Shown piece after piece: positions 50,429 to 58,255 of a DNA stretch of 64,000 nt (its first letter is position 1; every line of letters starts with the position of its first letter). The notes beneath the pieces were generated by a model, which was given only the letters and a program-made list of their open reading frames with translations, ran no database searches and was not told the DNA's origin. Position numbers and translations under genes: made by a program. This DNA is from an uncultured Roseobacter sp. (lineage in GTDB: Bacteria > Pseudomonadota > Alphaproteobacteria > Rhodobacterales > Rhodobacteraceae). The stretch lies in the NCBI GenBank assembly GCA_947501635.1, contig CANMWT010000012.1:1-64000 (forward strand), in the 5' to 3' direction.

Positions 50429-50456
50429 CCCCGCGCGATTGTGCGGGGTTTTTTTT
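50429..50456 (+). terminator. Intrinsic terminator after hemA
   Basis: CCCCGC-GCGATTGT-GCGGGG followed by eight T residues, 26 bp after the hemA stop. A classic rho-independent terminator that ends the bchF-to-hemA operon. Confidence 0.9.
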
Positions 50457-50565
50457 CGTGCTGGCCCCCAAGGCCGAAAACTACTTTTTGATCTTTTTAA
50501 ATCTGCGATACCCTTCCCGCGGCCGGACCATTCTCCGGCCAGCAAAGATTTGAAAGGAAATGAAA

Positions 50566-50913
50566 ATGTTCAAGAAGATTATGGCGCTGTCGGCAATGGC
50601 TTTGATGGCCGGGTGTATGTCGACCACACCTGCAGATACACCGACGGCTGCCACGCCCTTGCTCGACAAGCGGCTGGTCTCGGACGGCGGTGCCGTGTTT
50701 TTGATTAATTCAGACGGCACCATGGGCGGCGAGTGGAGAGGCCAGCCCATCGTCGGCACCTATGAGGCAACATCGACCGAAATCTGCAGCGTATTGACCG
50801 CCCCCGCGCAGCTTGCCGGTGAACGTTGCAGCGTGCCCGTGATCGCCGATGGCAAGGTGACCTTCAACCGCCGCGACGGATCGCAATCCGCCACCTATAC
50901 CATCGAAGGCTGA
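50566..50913 (+). CDS. Small lipoprotein of unknown function (about 115 aa)
   Basis: The product has a lipoprotein signal (MFKKIMALSAMALMAGCMS; lipobox LMAGC) followed by a Thr/Pro-rich spacer and a compact domain with DGGAVFLINSDGTMGGEW, GTYEATSTEICSVL and the C-terminal RDGSQSATYTIEG. Two Cys (EICSVL and ERCSVP) could form a disulfide. I do not recognise it. The second ATG (50566) is favoured because AAAGGA is properly spaced from it but too close to the ATG at 50560. It stands alone between terminators. Confidence 0.65.
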   Translation: MFKKIMALSAMALMAGCMSTTPADTPTAATPLLDKRLVSDGGAVFLINSDGTMGGEWRGQPIVGTYEATSTEICSVLTAPAQLAGERCSVPVIADGKVTFNRRDGSQSATYTIEG

Positions 50914-50958
50914 CGCCCGGCCGGCCCGTGCTGTTCAAAAAAGCGCGCGGGCCTTTCA

Positions 50959-50992
50959 ACCGGCAGCACCGTATCAAACCGGTGCTGCCGGT
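50959..50992. terminator. Long hairpin after the lipoprotein gene
   Basis: ACCGGCAGCACCG and CGGTGCTGCCGGT form a perfect 13-bp stem around an 8-base loop, followed by AAAAACTT rather than T residues. It is likely a transcript-end stabiliser or terminator between the lipoprotein and cytochrome genes. Confidence 0.6.
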
Positions 50993-51111
50993 AAAAACTT
51001 TGGGAACATTGTGCAATTTCCGTAACCTGACGGCATTATCGCGCCAACGTGACTGTTGACTCTGCGGATGATCTGCTACGTTATCTCCCAAAGAGCTAAG
51101 GGAGATACCTA

Positions 51112-51549
51112 ATGACACGCACATTCGCAGCCATTATCGCAATGACCTTCGCCGCAGCGCCCGCCTTTGCAGACGGACACGGCGGTTCCGGAGACGCCGC
51201 CGCGGGCGAGAAAACATTCAGCAAGTGCAAGTCCTGCCACATGATCGTATCCGACGCAGGCGAAGAGATCGTCAAGGGCGGCAAGGTCGGGCCGAACCTT
51301 TACGGCATCATCGGCAGCCAGGCAGGCACAGGCGACTTCAAATACGGTGATGACCTCGTTGCCGCTGGCGAAGCGGGACTGGTCTGGGACGCGGCAAACC
51401 TCGCGGAATACGTGGCCGACCCGCGCGCATACCTGCGCACGTTCCTCGACGACAGCAAAGCCAAATCCAAAATGGCCTATAAGCTCAAGAAAGGCGGCGA
51501 AGACGTCGCAGCCTACCTTGCCTCTGTCGCCCCCGCGCCAGAAAGCTGA
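51112..51549 (+). CDS. Soluble cytochrome c (class I, c2/c551-like)
   Basis: This 145-residue periplasmic protein has a signal peptide (MTRTFAAIIAMTFAAAPAFA) and one heme site, CKSCH, near residue 40; KMAYKL near residue 125 likely gives the axial Met. GGKVGPNLYGIIG is the loop typical of class I cytochromes c. This place after hemA in Roseobacter clusters usually holds the electron donor to the photosynthetic reaction centre (called cycA or cytochrome c551); that role is inferred here. A TAAGGGAG site precedes the ATG, and a strong terminator follows. Confidence 0.9.
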   Translation: MTRTFAAIIAMTFAAAPAFADGHGGSGDAAAGEKTFSKCKSCHMIVSDAGEEIVKGGKVGPNLYGIIGSQAGTGDFKYGDDLVAAGEAGLVWDAANLAEYVADPRAYLRTFLDDSKAKSKMAYKLKKGGEDVAAYLASVAPAPES

Positions 51550-51575
51550 AACCAGCACATAACCTCACAGATCAA

Positions 51576-51602
51576 GCCGCCCGGCACCGGGCGGCTTTTT
51601 TT
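51576..51602 (+). terminator. Intrinsic terminator after the cytochrome c gene
   Basis: GCCGCCCGG-CA-CCGGGCGGC followed by seven T residues, 26 bp after the stop. It isolates cytochrome transcription from the DUF3604 gene. Confidence 0.9.
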
Positions 51603-51675
51603 GTTATTTGAAGATTTTGCCGTATAGTGACCGGATACAATAACAGACGCCTTCGCCGTCGAAAGGTCCCGCACC

Positions 51676-53601
51676 ATGCGCTCTCTGCTCACATCCCTAG
51701 CCATCATCTCTGCTTCCTGCTCCGTCGCACTGGCCGACGGTGTGCCCAGCGAAAGCGCGGCAGAGGGCACGTTTCCCGCCAAACCCTATTCGCCTTACGC
51801 CAACCGCAAAATTCCCGAGCGGCCACTTTGGGGCGACACCCATCTGCATACCGGCCTGTCTCTGGACGCCGGTGCATTCGGCAACACCCTGCTGCCCGAC
51901 ACCGCGTGGCGCTTTGCCAAGGGCGAGCAGGTGATCTCTTCCACAGGGCAGGCCGTGCGCCTGTCGCGCCCGCTCGACTGGATGGTGCTGACCGACCACA
52001 CCGACATGATGGGCTTTGCGCCCGACTTGCAGGCCGGCAAACCCGGTGTTCTGGCCGATCCGAAAGGGCGCGAGTGGTATGAAGGCTACGCCAAGGGCGG
52101 CGAAGAGGCGGGCAAGACAGCCTTTGACCTCATCACGAACTTTTCGCAAGGCACCCTGCCCGAACTTTTGCTGGAATCCTACAGCCCCGGTGCCGATGCC
52201 TTTGCCTTCACCTGGGAACATATTGTGGATGCCGCTGAACGCCACAACGATCCCGGTACTTTCACCGCCTTTATCGGCTTTGAATGGACCTCTGTGCCCA
52301 AGGGTTTCAACCTGCACCGCAACGTGATGCTGCGCGACGGCGGCATCCGCGCCAAACAGGTGACCCCGCCGGTCACACAAGCGCCCATTGGCGATACCAA
52401 CCCGCTGACCCTTTATGACTGGCTGGACATGTACGAGGAAAAGACCGGCGGCCGCGCCGTCGCCTTTGCCCATAACGGCAACCTGTCAAACGGCTGGATG
52501 TTCCCCACCGAAAAAACCTACCACGGCGGCACAGTGGATGAGGAATATGTCACCCGCCGCGCCAAATGGGAGCCGCACTACGAAGTCACGCAGATCAAAG
52601 GCGACGGTGAAGCGCACCCCGCCCTGAGCCCGGATGACCCATTTGCCGATTACGAGAACTGGGACGTTGGAAACCTCGACCTGACAGAGTTGAAAACCGA
52701 AGACATGCTCGCCGGCGAATACGCGCGCGAAGCTCTGAAACGCGGCCTGATGCTGGAAGAAAAATTCGGCGTGAACCCCTATAAGTTCGGCATGGGCGGT
52801 GCGACAGACAGCCATACCTCTCTGACAACTGCCGAGGAAGAAAACTTCTTCAGCAAGTCCGTCAGCGTCGAGCCTTCGCCTACGCGCATCCAGCACCCCT
52901 TCGTGAAAAGCGATGCAGGAGAAATTCCCGGACACATGCTGGTTGCTTCCGGCTATACTGCCGTATGGGCCACCGAAAACACCCGCTCGGCTATCTTTGA
53001 TGCCTTCAAGCGGCGCGAAACATACGCCACCACCGGCCCGCGTATCGGGCTGCGGTTCTTTGGTGGCTGGGACTTTGACCAAGCTGACCTGAACACGCGC
53101 ATGCCCGCCGAAACCGGCTATGCCAAAGGCGTGCCCATGGGCGGCGATCTGCCTCCCAACGCCGAAGCGGCCACAGCTCCCTCCTTCATGGTTTACGCGC
53201 TGCGCGATCCCATCGGGGCCAATCTGGACCGCATCCAGATCGTGAAAGGCTGGCTGGACAGCGCCGGCGCGCTGCAGGAAAACATATACGATATCGTATG
53301 GTCTGGCGACCGCAGCGCCAATGCCGATGGCACCGTCCCCGATGTCGGCAACACCGTCGATATCGATACAGCAAGCTGGGCCAACAGCATAGGTGCCTCC
53401 GAACTGTCGACCATCTGGACAGACCCCGATTTCGACCCTGCCGAACGGGCCTTCTACTACGTGCGCGTCCTCGAGATTCCCACCCCCCGCTGGGTGCTCT
53501 ATGACAAGCTACGCTTTGGCATCGACCTGCCGGCCGAAGCAGAGTTGACCCATCAGGAACGCGCCTACTCCTCGCCCATCTGGTACACGCCCGAAGACTG
53601 A
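51676..53601 (+). CDS. DUF3604 (PHP-like metal-dependent) exported protein
   Basis: This 641-residue protein has a signal peptide ([20 protein letters not shown]). It matches the DUF3604 family, whose metal-binding motifs resemble PHP phosphoesterases: [16 protein letters not shown] at the N-terminus, [19 protein letters not shown], and [11 protein letters not shown], with [17 protein letters not shown] near the end. The enzymatic function of the family is not settled. It stands alone between the cytochrome terminator and two small membrane protein genes; a link to photosynthesis is not evident. Confidence 0.88.
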   Translation: MRSLLTSLAIISASCSVALADGVPSESAAEGTFPAKPYSPYANRKIPERPLWGDTHLHTGLSLDAGAFGNTLLPDTAWRFAKGEQVISSTGQAVRLSRPLDWMVLTDHTDMMGFAPDLQAGKPGVLADPKGREWYEGYAKGGEEAGKTAFDLITNFSQGTLPELLLESYSPGADAFAFTWEHIVDAAERHNDPGTFTAFIGFEWTSVPKGFNLHRNVMLRDGGIRAKQVTPPVTQAPIGDTNPLTLYDWLDMYEEKTGGRAVAFAHNGNLSNGWMFPTEKTYHGGTVDEEYVTRRAKWEPHYEVTQIKGDGEAHPALSPDDPFADYENWDVGNLDLTELKTEDMLAGEYAREALKRGLMLEEKFGVNPYKFGMGGATDSHTSLTTAEEENFFSKSVSVEPSPTRIQHPFVKSDAGEIPGHMLVASGYTAVWATENTRSAIFDAFKRRETYATTGPRIGLRFFGGWDFDQADLNTRMPAETGYAKGVPMGGDLPPNAEAATAPSFMVYALRDPIGANLDRIQIVKGWLDSAGALQENIYDIVWSGDRSANADGTVPDVGNTVDIDTASWANSIGASELSTIWTDPDFDPAERAFYYVRVLEIPTPRWVLYDKLRFGIDLPAEAELTHQERAYSSPIWYTPED

Positions 53602-53720
53602 CCAGCGGGGGCTGCAGCCCCCTCCCCTGCCCTGCTGTCCTACCGGACTGAAAACCGATTGCATCTTTGGTGCGTTTTGCGGCACCACAGCCTTGGCGCT
53701 TTCAATCCACAGGACAGATC

Positions 53721-53954
53721 ATGGACAACCGCAAACTCACCTCTCTCTTCGAGATCACAGGATCCGTCTCGGCCATGGTCTACGCGGTGCTGATCGCATC
53801 GAATACAGGCAACGAGATTCTGGGCTTTTCGCTCTTGCTGCTATCCGCCTCGCTCTTTGCGGCCTGGGCAGTGATCGACCGGCGCTGGACCTTTCTGCTC
53901 TTGCAGGCCTTCTACGGCGGCTCCGCCATTCTGGGGCTGGTCCGCTGGGGCTGA
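53721..53954 (+). CDS. Small three-helix membrane protein (77 aa), unknown function
   Basis: The protein MDNRKLTSLFEITGSVS... consists almost wholly of three hydrophobic segments (about 8-28, 33-50, 55-75), including YAVLIASNTGNEILGFSLLLLSASLFAAW (key words NTGNEILGFSLLL). It resembles the membrane part of small YgjV/CBU_0592-type proteins, but I cannot name it. AGGACAG precedes the ATG. The next gene begins with a related-looking membrane domain, so the two may act together. Confidence 0.6.
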   Translation: MDNRKLTSLFEITGSVSAMVYAVLIASNTGNEILGFSLLLLSASLFAAWAVIDRRWTFLLLQAFYGGSAILGLVRWG

Positions 53955-54040
53955 AAACCGATTAAAGTGGTATATTTTACGGCAGCCCGACTATACATTC
54001 AGGCGCGCAGGCATAAGGCAGTGATCGGATTGAGGAAAAC

Positions 54041-54676
54041 TTGAACCAGTATTTGGGCATTGTGTTGCTGGATTGGGTCGAACTGACAGGCTATGCCGCC
54101 TCTTTCCTCGTTTTCCTGACCTTTTGCATGAAAACACTCATTCCGCTGCGCCTCCTGGCTATCGCATCCAATGTGGTGTTTATCCTCTATGCGCTCGGTG
54201 CCGGCCTCGTTCCGGTTTTGCTGCTGCATGCGGCCCTCTTGCCGCTCAACATTTTGCGGACCTATGAACAGATCAAAATCCACCGCCGTGTGCAGCGCGT
54301 GACGGATGGCAGTGCGGACGTGGACTCCCTGATCCCCTTTATGCATGCGCGCCTCGGTCCCGCGGGCGAAGTGCTCTTTCGAAAGAACGATATAGCAAAG
54401 GATATCTTCTATATCAGCAAAGGCTCTGTCGAAATTCCCGAAATCGGCAAAACCCTCGGCCCGGGCACGCTCTTTGGTGAAATGGCACTGTTTAACGACG
54501 ACCACACCCGCACGGCCTCTGCCATTTGTCTCGAAAACTGTGATTTGATGGTGATCTCAGAGGCAGACATTATCCGCCACTGCACAACCGACCCCGCCTT
54601 CGGGTTGTTTCTGGCCAAGCTTGTTGTGTCGCGTATGACTGAAAATCAGCAGGAACAGACACGCAAAATCACGTGA
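54041..54676 (+). CDS. Membrane protein fused to a cyclic-nucleotide-binding-type domain
   Basis: The product (~211 aa) starts at a TTG with GAGGA five bases upstream. Three hydrophobic segments (about 10-85; ELTGYAASFLVFLTFCMKT, LLAIASNVVFILYALGAGL) are followed by a CRP-type beta-roll (about 105-200) with FRKNDIAKDIFYISKGSVEI and GPGTLFGEMALFNDDHTRTAS (key words LFGEMALFNDDHTRTA), the phosphate-binding-cassette region. There is no DNA-binding domain, so it is a membrane sensor or channel-like protein, similar in layout to Popeye-type proteins. It overlaps the rep gene tail-to-tail by 8 bases. Confidence 0.7.
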   Translation: MNQYLGIVLLDWVELTGYAASFLVFLTFCMKTLIPLRLLAIASNVVFILYALGAGLVPVLLLHAALLPLNILRTYEQIKIHRRVQRVTDGSADVDSLIPFMHARLGPAGEVLFRKNDIAKDIFYISKGSVEIPEIGKTLGPGTLFGEMALFNDDHTRTASAICLENCDLMVISEADIIRHCTTDPAFGLFLAKLVVSRMTENQQEQTRKIT

Positions 54677-55349
54677 CCACGCGCACTTCGGATACGTCCC
54701 CGTCAACCTCGCGCAGGGCCGCCAGAATGCGCCGTTCCAGATGCGTCTGCACATAGGCCGCATGAAACCGTGACGGCGCACGCAACGTAAGTCGCCCCCC
54801 TGCCCGCTCCGCCCGTGTCAGGGCACTGATCCATGCCGCATAGGCACCCGCATCCTCGGCATGCAGCAGTGCTTGCGCCAGAACCCACTCGCTGCCGCTG
54901 GACACATCGGGGGCAGCCACAGGGGTCTTCACCGGCAGTGGCACCACGGTCTGGCTTTCGTCGCCAGCGCCCATCCGCAGCTCGAAATCAGAGCCTACAC
55001 AGGGCCATTGCGCCGATGTATCCTCTAAAATTCGGTCCAGCCCCAACGCGTATTGGGTCACACGTCCGCGCGCGCCCTGTCGCCGCACCACCAGCCAGCC
55101 GCGCGCACGCAACAGCGCCATTTCGCGTTTGACAGTGCGCTCGTCCACCGACCAAAGCTGCGCGATCTCGCGTTGTCCCACGGCAAGTTCGTCGCGGGCC
55201 CAGTTGTATCTGGCTGTCATCAGGGTCATCAGCCGCAGCACGCGTCTCTGATCGTGTTTGTCCCGCGCCAAAGCATAGGCGCCCAAAGCTGTCAGAATGT
55301 CGTATTTGCGTGCAGCGGCCCCACGACCCACGGGTTTCGTGGAAAGCAT
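54669..55349 (-). CDS. DnaA-like plasmid replication initiator
   Basis: This 226-residue protein has an N-terminal winged helix (about 40-95: VGQREIAQLWSVDERTVKREM and LLRARGWLVVRRQGARGRVTQYAL, cut here to VGQREIAQLWSVDERTVKR). Its C-terminal domain resembles domain I of DnaA (YAAWISALTRAERAGGRLTL, APSRFHAAYVQTHLERRIL). It has no AAA+ ATPase domain, so it is not chromosomal DnaA. Rhodobacterales plasmids are known to use such DnaA-like initiators (named in the work of Petersen and colleagues on Roseobacter replicons), normally next to parAB as here. It faces away from parA across an iteron-bearing region. Confidence 0.82.
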   Translation of the reverse strand: MLSTKPVGRGAAARKYDILTALGAYALARDKHDQRRVLRLMTLMTARYNWARDELAVGQREIAQLWSVDERTVKREMALLRARGWLVVRRQGARGRVTQYALGLDRILEDTSAQWPCVGSDFELRMGAGDESQTVVPLPVKTPVAAPDVSSGSEWVLAQALLHAEDAGAYAAWISALTRAERAGGRLTLRAPSRFHAAYVQTHLERRILAALREVDGDVSEVRVVT

Positions 55350-55536
55350 AGTCTGCCCTTATGTCTAGATGCATGCCCGCTACCGGGTCATGCTGCCTCT
55401 GAACGGGCTGATGGATCAGCCTCTTTGTCTGGGTCCCCGGCCTTTTCAGCCGCTTTTCCGAACCCTTCCCTGATTTGCGTCCTAAACGCCGATTCTGTCA
55501 AGAGCAGCTTTGCAACCAGCTGTCTTTCCTGCCCAA

Positions 55537-55648
55537 TCCAAAAAGAAAAATATCGGTATATTGGTATTGGGGGACAGTCAGGGCGTCCCCCAATAAAGCG
55601 CTTTTGTCCCCCAATAGCCAGTCTGCTGCCCCGTGATGTCCCCCAATA
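55537..55648. repeat. Putative replication origin with four iterons
   Basis: The 11-mer GTCCCCCAATA occurs at 55585-55595, 55606-55616 and 55638-55648, and inverted (TATTGGGGGAC) at 55565-55575. An A/T-rich stretch (55537-55569) lies just to the left and could unwind. This 0.54-kb gap between the initiator and parA has no gene of its own, and the repeats are the expected binding sites of the initiator. The iteron core GTCCCC is shared with the partition-like palindrome. Confidence 0.75.
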
Positions 55649-55669
55649 TCTTGTAGCGATGCGCAGGCT

Positions 55670-55685
55670 TGTCCCCGCGGGGACA
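55670..55685. repeat. Palindrome copy 1 (intergenic, rep-parA)
   Basis: Exact TGTCCCCGCGGGGACA, 22 bp beyond the last iteron. A putative parS-like or operator site. Confidence 0.85.
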
Positions 55686-55778
55686 GACCCGCTGCACAGA
55701 ATCACCAGACCCCGCGGCGGCCCTTTACCTGAAGGCGCGCGCATGGGTCCGCATTTCTGCTACGCAATGATATTCCCT

Positions 55779-55804
55779 TTTGCGTTTTTCCGCAAATACG
55801 CGTA
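55779..55804. promoter_or_regulatory. Candidate promoter/operator region of parAB
   Basis: An inverted repeat TTTGCG-N6-CGCAAA is followed directly by the palindrome TACGCGTA, 83-108 bp before the parA ATG and just upstream of palindrome copy 2. It is a likely site for parAB promoter control; I cannot assign -35/-10 elements confidently. Confidence 0.4.
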
Positions 55805-55827
55805 AATCTGGAAAAAAGCAGAATTTG

Positions 55828-55843
55828 CGTCCCCGCGGGGACA
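55828..55843. repeat. Palindrome copy 2 (parA leader, one outer mismatch)
   Basis: CGTCCCCGCGGGGACA: the inner 14 bases are exact and the first base is C instead of T. It lies 43 bp before the parA ATG, a position suited to autoregulation by the partition proteins. Confidence 0.8.
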
Positions 55844-55886
55844 GAGGTTTTGCACAAAACAACACGAGCACAAAGACAGGCCGCCC

Positions 55887-57191
55887 ATGTTTACCCACAA
55901 AGACCTCGCGCAGTTGCAGGCACAATCGCTGAAAATGCAGGGGTTCATCCGCCAGCAGACCTACAGCCCGCAAAACGAGAAGACGCTGCGGCGCTTTTCC
56001 AGCTGGGAGGTGGCGGAACTGGTGTTTCAGGTCAACCAGTCAACGATGCGCGGGCGTCTTGCCGCCGACCCCACCCTGCCCCAGGGACAGGTAGAGGAGG
56101 ACGGACGCCAGCGCTGGTACAGTCTTGACGAGATCAACGAGCTGCGCCGCCGGCTCAAGGTCAACCGCCGCTCGCTGATGCCCTACCGGCCGTCAGGCAA
56201 ACGTGCGATGCGCGCGGCCATCGCCAATTTCAAGGGCGGCGCCGGCAAATCCACCGTGGCGCTGCACTTTGCCCACGCCGCTGCGCTGGACGGCTACCGC
56301 GTGCTCTGTGTCGATTTCGACCCGCAGGCCACGCTGAGCCATTCGATGGGCCTGTCGGATGTGGCCGAGGAATACACCGTCTGGGGTATTATGGCGCGCG
56401 ATCTGGCGGCAGAGACGACGCGCATGAATCAGGCCGCACAGGGTGCCGAAAGCGGGACCGCCCTGCCCCAGCGCCGCCTGCCCAGCAGCATCACCGACAT
56501 GGGGCTGGCTGATCTGCGCGTGTCGGATTTTATCAAGCCGACGAACTGGCCCACGATCGATATTGTCCCCTCCTGTGCCAATGCGGCCTTTGTTGAATTC
56601 GCCTCTGCCCAGTACCGGCATATGAACCCCGAATGGTCGTTTTTTGCGGCCGTTTCGCGCTTTCTTGACCAGCTGGCACCCGACGCTTATGACCTTGTGC
56701 TTTTTGATTGTCCGCCGGCCATTGGCTACCAGTCGATGAACGCGGTTTTTGCGGCAGACATGCTCTATATCCCCTCCGGCCCGGGGTATTGGGAATATGA
56801 TTCCACCACCTCTTTCATCGGTCAGCTGTCCGAAGCGCTCGAAGATCTCAGCCGGTTTTCCGGACTTGTCCCCGCGGGGACAATGACCCTGCCAAAGGCG
56901 TTTCTGGATGTGCGATTCCTGCTCACACGGTTCGAGCCCAACAACGATCTGCACCGCGCGATGCAGTCAGCCTTTGTCAAAGTCTGGGGTGATAGAGTAG
57001 CCACCCACCCCATCGAGATGACCCGCGCGGTTGAGCAATCAGGGCGCTTTCTGTCGTCCATCTATGAAATCGACTATCGCGATATGACCCGTGAGACATG
57101 GCGGCGGGCCCGGGCGAGTTTCGATCAGGCATATGCTGAATTCCGCACCCATCTGGGCGCGGCATGGGACAAACTGGAGGATGAGGTATGA
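55887..57191 (+). CDS. parA: Plasmid partition ATPase ParA (RepA-type)
   Basis: This 434-residue ParA has an N-terminal HTH-like domain (FSSWEVAELVFQVNQSTMRG), as in large type Ia ParA/RepA proteins. The deviant Walker A NFKGGAGKSTVALHFA lies near residue 115, with VDFDPQATLSHSMG and VLFDCPPAIGYQS following. It is the motor that segregates the replicon through ParB bound at parS. Palindrome copy 3 is in its coding region (about residues 327-332), read as LVPAGTM. The stop overlaps the parB start (ATGA). Confidence 0.92.
   Translation: MFTHKDLAQLQAQSLKMQGFIRQQTYSPQNEKTLRRFSSWEVAELVFQVNQSTMRGRLAADPTLPQGQVEEDGRQRWYSLDEINELRRRLKVNRRSLMPYRPSGKRAMRAAIANFKGGAGKSTVALHFAHAAALDGYRVLCVDFDPQATLSHSMGLSDVAEEYTVWGIMARDLAAETTRMNQAAQGAESGTALPQRRLPSSITDMGLADLRVSDFIKPTNWPTIDIVPSCANAAFVEFASAQYRHMNPEWSFFAAVSRFLDQLAPDAYDLVLFDCPPAIGYQSMNAVFAADMLYIPSGPGYWEYDSTTSFIGQLSEALEDLSRFSGLVPAGTMTLPKAFLDVRFLLTRFEPNNDLHRAMQSAFVKVWGDRVATHPIEMTRAVEQSGRFLSSIYEIDYRDMTRETWRRARASFDQAYAEFRTHLGAAWDKLEDEV
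56867..56882. repeat. Palindrome copy 3 (inside parA)
   Basis: Exact TGTCCCCGCGGGGACA inside the parA reading frame, encoding VPAGT near residue 328. Confidence 0.85.
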
Positions 57192-58255
57192 GCAAGCGGC
57201 GAGTATTCGACATCGACTTTGACGACACCGCTGTCCCCGCGGGGACAGACCCGGCACCCGAGGCGCGGCGCGGTCCGATGGCGGCGGCCATTTCCGAGAA
57301 TGCCGAAGCACTTTCTGCGCGACAGGAGGCAGAAGCCGCCATCCGCGCTGAGAATGACCGGCTCGCGCATGAGTATGTGGCGCTCAAGAAAAATGGCCAG
57401 ATCGTGGGCCCTGTTGCGGTGGATGCGATCCGCGCTGAAAAGCTGATCCGCGACCGCGTGGCCGAACGGGACCCGGAACTGGACGAACTCAAGGCGTCGA
57501 TCCGCGCGGTGGGTCTGTCAAACCCGATCCACGTGGAGGAAGTCGCGGACGGCTACGAGCTTATTCAGGGCTTTCGCCGCCTCTCGGCCTATCGCGAGCT
57601 TTTGGCTGAAACCGGCGATGACACTTATGCCCGCATTCCCGCCACGCTCCAGGCGCGCGGGGCGCAACTGGACTTGCTGTACCGGCGGATGGTGGACGAA
57701 AACCTAGTGCGGCGCGATATCTCTTTCGCGGAAATGGCGCAGCTTGCCATGTCCTACGGAGACCGCACCGGGCAAAGCATGGGCTATGCGGGCGATCCGG
57801 TTGATGTGCTCTTTGCCTCTGCCGGCCGGCAAAAGCGCAGCTACATCCGCCATTTCACGCATCTTCTGCGCGCCATCGGTGACACGTTGAAACACCCCGA
57901 AGTGATCCCGCGCGCCACCGGTCTTGGGCTCTTGAAGCTGCTGGACAGCAACCCGCGCGCGGCCGGGCAGGTGCGGGCGCTGTTGCAGGCCCATCCCGAC
58001 CGCGACGCGCAGGCAGAGCTTGCGTTGCTGCGGCAAGCGGTGGCCGGCGGTGTCAAGGCGCCAAAAGCGCCCAAGGCCCCGGTTGCCAAATCTTCCGCGC
58101 GGACAACCATCAAGCTGAACCGCCCCGAAGGCACGGCGCGGTGCACTGCCTCTGCCGGCAAGTTCGAAGTTTTGCTGGACCGTGATTTCGGTGCAGTTGA
58201 CCCGCGCCGGCTCGAGCTGGCAGCCCGTGCGTTTCTGGATGCGCTCAAGGATTAG
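57188..58255 (+). CDS. parB: Centromere-binding partition protein ParB (RepB-like)
   Basis: This 355-residue ParB/RepB protein has an N-terminal ParA-interaction region (MSKRRVFDIDFDDT), a ParB nuclease-like/CTP-binding domain (about 75-150) with GLSNPIHVEEVADGYELIQGFRRLSAY (key words GLSNPIHV and IQGFRRLSAY), and an HTH region (LVRRDISFAEMAQLAMSYGD). A short basic Pro/Ala/Lys linker and C-terminal dimer domain follow. It would load at parS sites, for which the palindrome series is the obvious candidate. Copy 4 lies in its own 5' coding region (AVPAGTD, about residue 16). The stop overlaps the bchO stop tail-to-tail. Confidence 0.92.
   Translation: MSKRRVFDIDFDDTAVPAGTDPAPEARRGPMAAAISENAEALSARQEAEAAIRAENDRLAHEYVALKKNGQIVGPVAVDAIRAEKLIRDRVAERDPELDELKASIRAVGLSNPIHVEEVADGYELIQGFRRLSAYRELLAETGDDTYARIPATLQARGAQLDLLYRRMVDENLVRRDISFAEMAQLAMSYGDRTGQSMGYAGDPVDVLFASAGRQKRSYIRHFTHLLRAIGDTLKHPEVIPRATGLGLLKLLDSNPRAAGQVRALLQAHPDRDAQAELALLRQAVAGGVKAPKAPKAPVAKSSARTTIKLNRPEGTARCTASAGKFEVLLDRDFGAVDPRRLELAARAFLDALKD
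57232..57247. repeat. Palindrome copy 4 (inside parB)
   Basis: Exact TGTCCCCGCGGGGACA, encoding VPAGT near residue 16 of ParB. Confidence 0.85.

Noticed and set aside
54669-55349. Chromosomal dnaA
   Set aside because: The protein has only 226 residues and lacks the AAA+ ATPase and the domain IV DNA-binding motif.
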